Source: Candidatus Poribacteria bacterium (lineage in GTDB: Bacteria; Poribacteria; WGA-4E; GCA-2687025). From it: a DNA stretch of 11,104 nt. The notes under the pieces were generated by a model that was given only the letters and a program-made list of their open reading frames with translations, did no database searches and was not told the DNA's origin. This document shows, piece after piece, positions 1-6,810 of the stretch. Each line of letters opens with the position of its first letter. The first letter of the stretch is position 1. Location: NCBI GenBank assembly GCA_002687025.1, contig NYZG01000108.1, forward strand, positions 1 to 11,104, written 5' to 3'. A program made the position numbers and the translations under genes.

Positions 1-147
1 CCCTGACACAGGCGGTGGCGTGACCGGCGCGCTTGCGGTAGGCACGGCGGCCGTCTCCTCCTTGGCTCGGTGGCGTGAGAGCGCGAAGCACCCGACGAAG
101 GCCGATGTCACGCAGACGATCAGGACGATACGTGTAGCGAGTCGCAT
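1..147 (-). CDS. N-terminus of an unidentified membrane-anchored or exported protein (partial, runs off left edge)
   Basis: An open frame of 49 codons runs from an ATG at 147 down to base 1 with no stop, so the gene continues outside the window. The start is supported by a GGAG Shine-Dalgarno motif eight bases upstream (156-159 on the complementary strand). The first residues are basic (MRLATR). A hydrophobic stretch of about 18 residues follows (about 6-23, containing IVLIVCVTSAFVGC), then a charged patch (RHRAKEE) and an Ala/Pro/Thr-rich tail. This is the profile of an N-in membrane anchor or uncleaved signal followed by a periplasmic linker. FVGC at residues 17-20 could be an imperfect lipobox, making a lipoprotein possible. 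The family cannot be named from 49 residues. It lies 137 bp downstream of the WD40 gene on the same strand and may be read together with it. Confidence 0.6.
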   Translation of the reverse strand, partial: MRLATRIVLIVCVTSAFVGCFALSRHRAKEETAAVPTASAPVTPPPVSG

Positions 148-197
148 GGCGGGTTCTCCGTGGCAGTTCGGCTCACCGGCGCGATGGGTCCCTGCCA

Positions 198-230
198 TGC
201 CTAACGCCGACGGGCGTCGCCGCGTTGGCA
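198..230. other. GC-rich stem-loop between the WD40 gene and the partial gene
   Basis: Three stacked inverted segments pair around one centre: TGCC (198-201) with GGCA (227-230), AACGC (203-207) with GCGTT (222-226), and CGACG (208-212) with CGTCG (215-219). One base (T202) bulges on the left side and two (CC, 220-221) on the right. The innermost pairs would open because the loop is only GG. It lies 55-87 bases past the WD40 stop on the minus strand. It could attenuate or terminate that transcript, but no T-run follows, so it is not a classical intrinsic terminator. Confidence 0.4.
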
Positions 231-284
231 GAGCGTCGTTGTTGTCGTCGCGTGGCGTCGGCGACAGGGCGGGCGCGCCTCCGC

Positions 285-2162
285 TCACGCCCGTGCGCCG
301 GGCGATGACTGCGTCGCCAGGAGGACATCGATGTCGAAGGCTAGTATCCGCAAGCTATCAGATGGATCGGCCCCCTTCGTCGCGAGGAGCGCCTCGACCC
401 GGTGGAACTCGCACGCGCTGCGCGCCCACCGGTCGGGGAGCGAGCGTACGCCGCTTCCGTCCGCAGCCGACACCGACTCCCAGGTATCGGCGCGCCAGAT
501 GCCGACCCAGCCGTTCTGCGACCTCGAGACGACCACCCGCCCGCACGGCGACCACGACACGCTCACTATGTGTCCCGTGTGCCCCTCGAGTTGGCGCCGC
601 GACTCGCCCGTCTCTGCGTCCCACACGCGCACGACGCTGTCGCTTCCCGCCGACGCGAGGAGGCGTCCGTCCGGCGACCATGAGAGGGTGACAACCTGGC
701 CCGCGTGGCCCTCGAGTTGGCGGGGAGGTCCTCCCGTATCCGCGTTCCAGACGCGTACGATGCTGTCGTCCCCGGCCGACACGAGGCGGCCTCCATCCGG
801 CGACCATGCAACGACATGCACGTCGCCCCTGTGACCCTCGAGTTGGAGCAGCGCCTCGCCGGTATCTGCGTCCCACACGTGGACGATACTGACGTCTCCA
901 CCAGACACGAGACGGCGTCCGTCCGGTGACCACGACACGGCCCACGCCCTGTATCCGGTGTGTCCCTTGAGGCGGCGCAAGGCATCGCCTGTTTCTGCGT
1001 CCCACAGGCGTACGATGGGTTCGTCCCCGGCGGATGCGAGCACGAGCCCGCTGGGCGACCACGCAACGCTCGTGACACGGTCCGTGGAGCCGCGCAATCT
1101 GCGAATGGACCGGCCTGTGACCGCGTCCCAAACCTGGATGAGGTTGTCGTCTCCGCCGGAAACCAGGCGTCGCGCGTCCGGCGACCACGAGACGCCCCAC
1201 ACATGCCCCGTGTGTCCCTCGATCCGGCGCAGGGGGACCCCGGTTTCCGCGTGCCACAACTGCACGATGCCGTCGTCACCAGTCGACACGAGGCGACATC
1301 CGTCAGGCGACCAAGCCACGCTCCGTATCCAACCCGTGTGCCCCTCGAGCTGGCCGGCGGCTTCGCCGGTCGCTGCTTCCCACACGCGTACGACGGCGTC
1401 GTCTCCGGCCGATGCGAGCAGCCCGCCGGCCGGGGACCAGGCAACGCTCCGCACGATGTCCGTGTGCCCCACGAAACGGAGTCCTGGCTCACCCGTCTGT
1501 GCGTCCCACACGGTTACGACTTCATCGTCTCCGCCGACCGCGAGCCATCGCCCGTCCGGGGACCACGAGACACTCGCATAGTCGACGGCGTCGAGCCTAT
1601 GCACGGGCTCGCCCGTTCGCGCGTTCCAGATGCCGATGAGAGATCCCATGCCGGCGGATGCCAGGAGCTGTCGGTCCGGCGACCACGCGACGCTCTGTAT
1701 CCGGTCCTCGTATGCGTCGAACCGCGCAAGGGATTCGCCGGTCGCTACGTTCCACACACGCGTGCCGTAGCCGTTCCCGCCGGATGCGAGCAGGCGTCCG
1801 TCCGGCGACCACGCCAGGGCCTGGACCCGACCGCCATGCCTCTCTAGGACTCGTTCGGTGTCGCCGGTTGCCGAATCCCATACGTGCGCCGCCTCGCCAA
1901 AGCCGGACGCAAGCAGCCGCCCATCCGGCGACCACGCGACGGTTCTCGCATCCCCGGGGCGATGGAATACGCGGAGTTGCTCGCCGGTGTCCGCACACCA
2001 CAGTCGAACGGCGCTGTCGTCACGGCCGCAGGTCGCGATGCGAGCGCCGTCCGGCGACCATGCGACGTCCGACACGCCTCCGGTGTGCCCGCGGAACGTC
2101 TGATAGACGCTGACGCCTTCGGGGAGACGGCTGTCGTAGGGCCCGGACGGCGAGGGAGGCAT
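285..2162 (-). CDS. WD40 repeat protein, 13 clear repeats plus one degenerate repeat (two predicted beta-propellers)
   Basis: This 625-residue protein is almost entirely WD40 repeats of 40-43 residues. It has 13 recognisable units between residues 24 and 567, each with a variant of WSPDGRLLASAGDD followed by VRVWDAETGE. Residues 568-615 look like an eroded fourteenth unit (LLATKGADPSDSLRILAFD). Fourteen units fit two seven-bladed propellers, roughly 24-314 and 315-615. Such propellers are protein-binding scaffolds; no partner can be read from the sequence. Only 23 residues precede the first repeat, and there is no kinase, protease, NACHT or other effector domain, signal peptide or membrane segment. 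An in-frame stop lies at 2238-2240 and no ATG, GTG or TTG falls between it and 2162, so this ATG is the first possible start. Its Shine-Dalgarno is weak. It is divergent from the DUF5131 cluster. The WD40 assignment is certain and the role unknown. Confidence 0.95.
   Translation of the reverse strand: MPPSPSGPYDSRLPEGVSVYQTFRGHTGGVSDVAWSPDGARIATCGRDDSAVRLWCADTGEQLRVFHRPGDARTVAWSPDGRLLASGFGEAAHVWDSATGDTERVLERHGGRVQALAWSPDGRLLASGGNGYGTRVWNVATGESLARFDAYEDRIQSVAWSPDRQLLASAGMGSLIGIWNARTGEPVHRLDAVDYASVSWSPDGRWLAVGGDDEVVTVWDAQTGEPGLRFVGHTDIVRSVAWSPAGGLLASAGDDAVVRVWEAATGEAAGQLEGHTGWIRSVAWSPDGCRLVSTGDDGIVQLWHAETGVPLRRIEGHTGHVWGVSWSPDARRLVSGGDDNLIQVWDAVTGRSIRRLRGSTDRVTSVAWSPSGLVLASAGDEPIVRLWDAETGDALRRLKGHTGYRAWAVSWSPDGRRLVSGGDVSIVHVWDADTGEALLQLEGHRGDVHVVAWSPDGGRLVSAGDDSIVRVWNADTGGPPRQLEGHAGQVVTLSWSPDGRLLASAGSDSVVRVWDAETGESRRQLEGHTGHIVSVSWSPCGRVVVSRSQNGWVGIWRADTWESVSAADGSGVRSLPDRWARSACEFHRVEALLATKGADPSDSLRILAFDIDVLLATQSSPGARA
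462..2093 (-). repeat. Tandem ~126-bp coding repeat array (13 WD40 units)
   Basis: Thirteen head-to-tail units of 120-129 bp encode the WD40 blades. Residue boundaries, counted on the protein, are 24-66, 67-106, 107-148, 149-190, 191-230, 231-272, 273-314, 315-356, 357-398, 399-441, 442-483, 484-525 and 526-567. Units 6-12 share the cores GHTG, WSPDG, GDD and VWDAETG closely. Units 2-5 have mostly lost the GHTG turn (HRPGD, ERHGG, DAYED, DAVDY). The closer match among later units suggests recent duplication or gene conversion. The array also creates long spurious reading frames on the opposite strand. Confidence 0.9.
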
Positions 2163-2261
2163 ACGTGTGACGCTCTCGATGGTAAGCCACGCCGCCGCGG
2201 CGGATGCGGGTGCGCAAAAGACTCGCGGGCAACATAGCTAAGGAGCGAGGGCCGCACAACC

Positions 2262-2279
2262 GCCCGACCCTTGTCGGGT
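2262..2279. other. Small hairpin in the leader of the first DUF5131 gene
   Basis: CCCGAC (2263-2268) pairs perfectly with GTCGGG (2273-2278) around a CCTT loop, and a G-T wobble can extend the stem by one pair. It lies about 50 bases upstream of the predicted start codon, so it would form in the 5' leader RNA if transcription begins further left. It may be chance in GC-rich DNA. Confidence 0.3.
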
Positions 2280-2316
2280 CACGGCTGCGTACCCACCTTT
2301 CCGCGGGTTGCTATGC

Positions 2317-2324
2317 GGGGAGGG
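2317..2324 (+). promoter_or_regulatory. Ribosome binding site that decides the start of DUF5131 copy 1
   Basis: GGGGAGGG lies three bases before a TTG codon at 2328 and downstream of an in-frame ATG at 2313, inside what that ATG would make coding. Starting at TTG gives MAENSQTE, which aligns without a gap to the MAEKSNIE start of copy 2. The ATG start would add five residues absent from the paralogues. The spacing is shorter than ideal. Confidence 0.5.
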
Positions 2325-2327
2325 CAA

Positions 2328-3095
2328 TTGGCCGAGAACTCTCAAACCGAACCGGCCGGCGAGACGTGGAACCCGATCACGGGGTGCACGAAGGTCAGCC
2401 CCGGCTGCAAGCACTGCTACGCCGAGAGAATCGCGTTGCGCCTGCAAGCGATCGGCCAACCGAAATACGCGAACGGCTTCCGCGTGACGCTCCACGAAGA
2501 CGCGCTTGCGAGACCCCACAAGTGGAAGCGCCCGCGCATGGTCTTCGTGAACTCCATGAGCGACCTGCTGCACGACGACGTACCCGACGAGTTCATACTG
2601 CGCGTGTTCGACGTGATGCACGCCGCGCGGCAGCACACGTACATGGCGCTCACGAAGCGCGCCGAACGCCTGTCGCGCATGGACGCCATCCTCCCGTGGG
2701 CCTTGCACATATGGATGGGCGTCACGGTCGAGAACGCGGAGTACGCGTGGCGCATCGACCATCTGCGGCGGACGGGCGCGCACGTGAGGTTCCTCTCGCT
2801 GGAGCCGCTCCTCGGCCCGCTCCCCGACCTGGACCTGTCGGGCATCGACCGGGTGTTCGTCGGCGCGGAATCCGGCCCCGGCGCGCGGCCGATGAGCCCC
2901 GCTTGGGCGACGGACATCCGCGGCCAGTGCCGCGAGCAAGGGGTCAGCTTCTCCTTCAAGCAGCGGGGCCGCAACAGGAAGAGGGTCACACGCACGCTTG
3001 ATGGCAGGCTGCACCGTGAGACGCCATCCGTGCTTACGCCGACTCGCGCATGTTCTCCCGCCTCCCGACCGGAACAGCTTCTGATCCCCATGTAG
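2328..3095 (+). CDS. DUF5131 / phage Gp37-Gp68 family protein, copy 1 (diverged paralogue)
   Basis: This 255-residue protein belongs to the DUF5131 (Gp37/Gp68, PF07505) family. It has the TWNPITGC start motif, cysteines C20, C27 and C30 in a C-X6-C-X2-C spacing, NSMSDLLHDDVPDEF (75-89), IWMGV (128-132), LSLEPLLGPLPD (157-168) and ESGPGARPM (181-189). Family knowledge suggests an Fe-S cluster enzyme resembling radical-SAM proteins; the reaction is unknown. It is about 71% identical to copy 2 by hand count. Residues shared by copies 2 and 3 are changed here: W9 to P, D101-W102 to RQ, P126 to L, W175 to R, G180 to A, W213 to R, and the C-terminal WDE motif to HRE. The copy is therefore full length but may have altered or weakened activity. 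The TTG start is chosen by alignment to the paralogues; ATG at 2313 is the alternative. It is first of three tandem copies. Confidence 0.88.
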   Translation: MAENSQTEPAGETWNPITGCTKVSPGCKHCYAERIALRLQAIGQPKYANGFRVTLHEDALARPHKWKRPRMVFVNSMSDLLHDDVPDEFILRVFDVMHAARQHTYMALTKRAERLSRMDAILPWALHIWMGVTVENAEYAWRIDHLRRTGAHVRFLSLEPLLGPLPDLDLSGIDRVFVGAESGPGARPMSPAWATDIRGQCREQGVSFSFKQRGRNRKRVTRTLDGRLHRETPSVLTPTRACSPASRPEQLLIPM

Positions 3096-3247
3096 GAGGA
3101 TCGACCGATCGCTTACCTGGCGTGCGTGGCAAAGACGGGCGCGGTCGCCCGCACATCCAGGTTGACGCATTCGTGTTCCCGCCACACTCTCCGGTGTGTC
3201 CCTCGCGCGACCCACTGCCGCGCACCGGCGCCACAAGGGGCGCAACC
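3096..3247 (+). other. 152-bp spacer between DUF5131 copies 1 and 2
   Basis: The frame of copy 2 stays open upstream to an ATG at 3050 inside copy 1. That extension has no match in copies 1 or 3 and has no convincing ribosome site, so I treat this as non-coding spacer. It holds a 12-base palindrome GATCGACCGATC (3099-3110) and a short stem CACAC/GTGTG (3183-3187 with 3194-3198). An internal promoter for copies 2 and 3 is possible but not visible. Confidence 0.4.
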
Positions 3248-4006
3248 ATGGCCGAGAAGTCCAACATCGAGTGGACCGAAGCGACGTGGAACCCCGTCAC
3301 CGGCTGCACGAAGGTCAGCCCGGGGTGCAAGCACTGCTACGCCGAGCTCCTCGCCTTGCGCCTGCGGGCGATGGGTCAGCGCAAGTACGCCAACGGCTTC
3401 GACGTCACGCTGCACGAGTACACGCTGCGCGACCCGCTCAAGTGGAAGCGGCCGCAGATGATCTTCGTGAACTCCATGAGCGACCTGTTCCACGAGGACG
3501 TGCCGGACGAGTACATCCTGCGCGTGTTCCAGGCGATGCACGCCGCCGACTGGCACACGTATCAGGTGCTGACGAAGCGCTCGGAGCGCGTGGCGAGTAT
3601 GCGCGACATGCTCCCGTGGGCGCCCCACATATGGATGGGCGTAAGCGTCGAGAGCGCGGAGTACGCGTGGCGCATCGACCACCTTCGCGAGAGCGGCGCG
3701 AGCGTGAAGTTCCTCTCGCTCGAGCCCCTCCTCGGCCCTCTGCCCGACATCGACCTCGCGGGGATCGACTGGGCGATCGTAGGCGGCGAATCCGGCCCCG
3801 GAGCGCGACCGATGGACGCCGCGTGGGTCACGGGTCTCCGAGACCGATGCCGCGAGAAGCGCGTCCCCTTCTTCTTCAAGCAGTGGGGCGGCGTTAACAA
3901 GAAGAAGGCGGGACGCAAGCTCGAAGGCGAGACGTGGGACGAGATGCCAACGCCGCGCGACACGCGACGCGTGAGAATGCCGCAGTTGACCTTGCGCGGC
4001 ATGTGA
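3248..4006 (+). CDS. DUF5131 / phage Gp37-Gp68 family protein, copy 2 (canonical)
   Basis: This 252-residue protein keeps every motif shared across the cluster: NIEWTEATWNPVTGC, the cysteine triad C20/C27/C30 (GCTKVSPGCKHCYAE), NSMSDLFHEDVPDEY (75-89), DWHTYQVLTKRSERV (101-115), PHIWMGVSVE (126-135), LEPLLGPLPDIDL (158-170), VGGESGPGARPM (178-189), FKQWGG (210-215) and a GRKLEGETWDEMP tail (222-234). The C-X6-C-X2-C motif suggests an Fe-S cluster, and the GGESG loop is reminiscent of the GGE element of radical-SAM barrels; both are inference. The ATG at 3248 is chosen because AAGGGG (3235-3240) sits seven bases upstream and because it matches the start of copy 3 exactly. It is 39 bp upstream of copy 3 and probably co-transcribed with it. 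This is the likeliest fully active copy. Confidence 0.93.
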   Translation: MAEKSNIEWTEATWNPVTGCTKVSPGCKHCYAELLALRLRAMGQRKYANGFDVTLHEYTLRDPLKWKRPQMIFVNSMSDLFHEDVPDEYILRVFQAMHAADWHTYQVLTKRSERVASMRDMLPWAPHIWMGVSVESAEYAWRIDHLRESGASVKFLSLEPLLGPLPDIDLAGIDWAIVGGESGPGARPMDAAWVTGLRDRCREKRVPFFFKQWGGVNKKKAGRKLEGETWDEMPTPRDTRRVRMPQLTLRGM

Positions 4007-4045
4007 CGGCCGCCGCTACACGCACACCTTCCAGCGAGGCGCGCC

Positions 4046-4815
<770 letters not shown>

Positions 4816-4819
<4 letters not shown>

Positions 4820-5673
4820 GCGTCGACGCTCATCGCGAGACGGCCTCCACCGACTAGCGGCTTACGGTGAGAGCCCGCCCGCGCGTAGATCCGCTCGCAG
4901 CAGCGGATGCCGAACGTGTTGTTCTCCCAGCACCCGCCACGAATGGACCGGTACAGCTCGGGGTCGGCGTCGAGGTGGTCGGAGCCGTCCCAGGTGACGA
5001 TAGGCGCCGGCGAGCCGTGTTCGTCGACGAGCGGCCCCGCGGGATTCCGCGCGGGAGAGTCGGCGTAATATGCTGCGCTGTAGGCGTCTGAACACCACTC
5101 CCACACGTTCCCGCTCATGTCGTACAGACCGTGGCCGTTCGGTGAGTACGATCCTACGGGGGTCATGCCCCACCCCTGCCCGTTCAGCGCCACGACGCCG
5201 GGCTTGGCGGCCGCTCCGCGCCAGTTGCAGTGGTCACCGGGCTCGGCGTCGCCCCACGGGTAGTCCGCGCGCTCGACGCCGCCCCGCGCTCCCTTCTCCC
5301 ACTCCGCCTCGGTGGGTAACCGGCATCCGGCCCACGCGGCGAAGGCGGCCAGGTCGATCCAGTTCACGCATATGACCGGGTAGCGCTCTCGGCCGGGCTC
5401 GGCGTACTGATGCCAATATGGGGGGCCGCCGCCCGGCTGCTCACGCGTAGTCATGTACGCGGTCTCCCGCGTGAACCACGCGAACTGTTCGTTGGTGATG
5501 GGCGTCGCGGCGAGGCGATACGCGTCGAGCCACACTTCGTGCACGGGTCGCGTGTCGGCTTCAGGGCTACGACCCATCACGTCGCCCATGAGGAAGGGGC
5601 CTTCGGGGATGGTCACGAACTCCACCGGCGGCCCGTCTCCGGGCAGCGGAATGGATAGCGCGCCGTCGACCAT
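4816..5673 (-). CDS. FGE/SUMF1-fold (formylglycine-generating-enzyme family) protein without the catalytic cysteine pair
   Basis: This 285-residue protein shows the FGE-sulfatase (SUMF1, PF03781) fold: FVTIPEGPFLMGD (19-31), RPVHEVWLDAY near 42-52, TPITNEQFAWF (57-67), YPVICVNW (98-105), GCRLPTEAEWEKGARGG (116-132), YPWGD (138-142), GLYDMSGNVWEWCSDAYS (182-199) and RGGCWENN (245-252). True FGE enzymes carry two active-site cysteines just after RGGSY. Here the equivalent positions hold Asn and Ile, and the cysteines present (248, 258, 259) do not match. It is therefore probably a non-FGE member of the superfamily, with another oxygenase or binding role. The C-terminus GGGRLAMSVDA replaces the usual GFRLA. 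There is no signal peptide, so a cytoplasmic location is likely. The ATG at 5673 has GGAG eight bases upstream. It follows the oxidoreductase gene by 16 bp. Confidence 0.92.
4819..4830. other. 12-bp perfect palindrome at the convergent gene junction
   Basis: AGCGTCGACGCT is its own reverse complement. It begins at the last base of the DUF5131 copy 3 stop codon and lies inside the last codons of the FGE-like gene. It could help separate the converging transcripts or be chance; there is no T-run. Confidence 0.3.
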
Positions 5674-5689
5674 CTTCCCTGCTCCGCGC

Positions 5690-6661
5690 CTATATCTCGA
5701 TGCGCCGTCCCTCAGTCATCGCGCGTTCGGCGGATAGGCTGACCCGGATGGCGTCGAGCGCGACGCGCCCGTCCGCGAGCGCCCGGTCGTTGTCCCCGGA
5801 CAGCGCCTCGCGAATCCACAGGTCGTGCTTCGAGGGCAGATCCACGTCGACAGCAGCGATGTCTTCCGTGCCGTCCCCGGTGGAGCGCTGCCATCGCCCG
5901 CCCTCGCGCGTGAGAGTGGCTTCTGTAAGGATGATGCGTTCGTGCTGGTCGGCGTTCTCCGTAGCGACGCCACCGGCCCACGACCACGTCCCCAGCCCAC
6001 CGCGAGCGAACCTCACCGTCATCGTATTCACGAAGCGCTCATACCGGCCGGTCTCGCGGAGCCCTTCGTACTGTGCCGACGCCTCGACCCATTCCGCCGG
6101 GCCGAACAGGTCGACCGCGGCGTAGATGTGGTAGATGAAGAAGTGCGCGGGCGGCCCCGACACCGGCAGGTTGAGCAGGATATCCGGGCGGCCGCCTCGG
6201 CCGGGTGTCAGCCGATGGAACGCATAGAGCATGAGGTCGCCGGAGCTCGCGACGGCCTCCCGCAACGCGACATGCCCCTCGGATGTCGCCTCGGAATGCG
6301 TCACCCGGAGCACGAGCCCCTCGGACGTTGCGAGACGCAGCGCGTCCTCGCCTTCCTCGATCGATCGCGCGAGGGGGTATTCCGTCAGGACGTGCTTCCC
6401 GTGAGTGAGAGCGTCCTTCGCGATTTCGCCATGCGAGTCGTTGTGTGTGCAGATGATGACACCGTCTATGTCATCGCGACGCATGGCGTCACGCGGGCTC
6501 GAGAAGAACGTCGCCCCGTGATCGCCCGCGAGACTTTGGCCTGTCTCGGCGTTTCGCGACGCCACCGCCACCACGCGCGCGTCCACGGTGTTGTCGAGGA
6601 TGTTCGCGTGCGACCGCGCCATCCCGCCCGATCCGATGATCGCCACTCGTAACGCGCTCAT
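5690..6661 (-). CDS. Gfo/Idh/MocA-family NAD(P)-dependent oxidoreductase
   Basis: This 323-residue protein has the length and layout of the Gfo/Idh/MocA family, which oxidises or reduces sugars, inositols and related compounds using NAD(P). The N-terminal Rossmann domain begins VAIIGSGGMARSHA (6-19), with VVAVASRN (30-37) closing the nucleotide site and DGVIICTHNDSHGEI (66-80) following. The family's EKP motif appears as TEYPLA (93-98), so the usual catalytic lysine position is Tyr. The same EYP variant is known in biliverdin reductase. The second domain includes FHRLTPGRGG (148-157) and HFFIYHIYAAVDLFG (173-187), placed where the family's substrate histidine usually lies. The ATG at 6661 is preceded by a strong GAGGAG ribosome site. 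It is the first gene of a probable two-gene operon with the FGE-like gene. The natural substrate is unknown. Confidence 0.93.
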   Translation of the reverse strand: MSALRVAIIGSGGMARSHANILDNTVDARVVAVASRNAETGQSLAGDHGATFFSSPRDAMRRDDIDGVIICTHNDSHGEIAKDALTHGKHVLTEYPLARSIEEGEDALRLATSEGLVLRVTHSEATSEGHVALREAVASSGDLMLYAFHRLTPGRGGRPDILLNLPVSGPPAHFFIYHIYAAVDLFGPAEWVEASAQYEGLRETGRYERFVNTMTVRFARGGLGTWSWAGGVATENADQHERIILTEATLTREGGRWQRSTGDGTEDIAAVDVDLPSKHDLWIREALSGDNDRALADGRVALDAIRVSLSAERAMTEGRRIEI

Positions 6662-6810
6662 GCGTCTCCTCTCGACGCGACTCGGCCGGGCCCGTCTTGC
6701 CGGCGGCGATTGTAGGGCATCCCTCGCGCCGACGCACGACCCCTCGCGCTCCGTACCGCGGGGGACACCGCACGCGTATTGCCTTGAGGAGCCGACAGGA
6801 GGTGTCAGAC
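6662..6810. promoter_or_regulatory. Divergent intergenic region between the oxidoreductase and the zinc-ribbon/ankyrin gene
   Basis: This 149-bp space must hold promoters for two genes transcribed away from each other. It contains the 8-base palindrome CGGGCCCG and both ribosome sites but no -35/-10 pair I would defend. A longer open frame running into it from 6697 lacks a ribosome site and is not taken as coding. Confidence 0.45.
6797..6803 (+). promoter_or_regulatory. Strong Shine-Dalgarno of the zinc-ribbon/ankyrin gene
   Basis: AGGAGGT lies seven bases before the ATG at 6811, a near-perfect anti-16S match. It fixes the start at that ATG rather than the upstream ATG at 6697. Confidence 0.85.

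Larger units (their letters stand above)
2163..2327. promoter_or_regulatory. Divergent intergenic region between the WD40 gene and the DUF5131 cluster
   Basis: This 165-bp space separates two genes transcribed away from each other, so it should contain promoters for both. I see no convincing -35/-10 pair on either strand. It contains one perfect 6-bp hairpin (2263-2278). At its right end is the purine-rich ribosome-binding stretch used by the first DUF5131 copy. Confidence 0.45.

Noticed and set aside
358..1847. Long alternative open frames across the WD40 gene (for example 960-1847 on the plus strand and 358-1257 on the minus strand)
   Set aside because: They arise from GC-rich periodic repeat DNA, their translations are Arg/Pro/Ala-rich without any domain, and the WD40 frame fully explains the region.
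462..2093. CRISPR-like or non-coding tandem array
   Set aside because: The ~126-bp period is coding and translates to WD40 blades; there are no short identical repeats with unique spacers.
2163..2327. Small RNA or riboswitch in the divergent region
   Set aside because: Only one short hairpin is visible and nothing matches a riboswitch fold that I recognise.
2204..3001. 265-codon plus-strand open frame overlapping DUF5131 copy 1
   Set aside because: The translation is Arg/His-rich shadow sequence; the overlapping frame encodes a conserved family.
3050..3247. Upstream extension of DUF5131 copy 2 as an extra N-terminal domain
   Set aside because: The 66 extra residues have no counterpart in copies 1 or 3, while ATG 3248 has a ribosome site and aligns exactly with the start of copy 3.
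5825..6652. 275-codon plus-strand frame antisense to the oxidoreductase
   Set aside because: The opposite strand encodes a clear Gfo/Idh/MocA protein with a good ribosome site; this frame has no motif.
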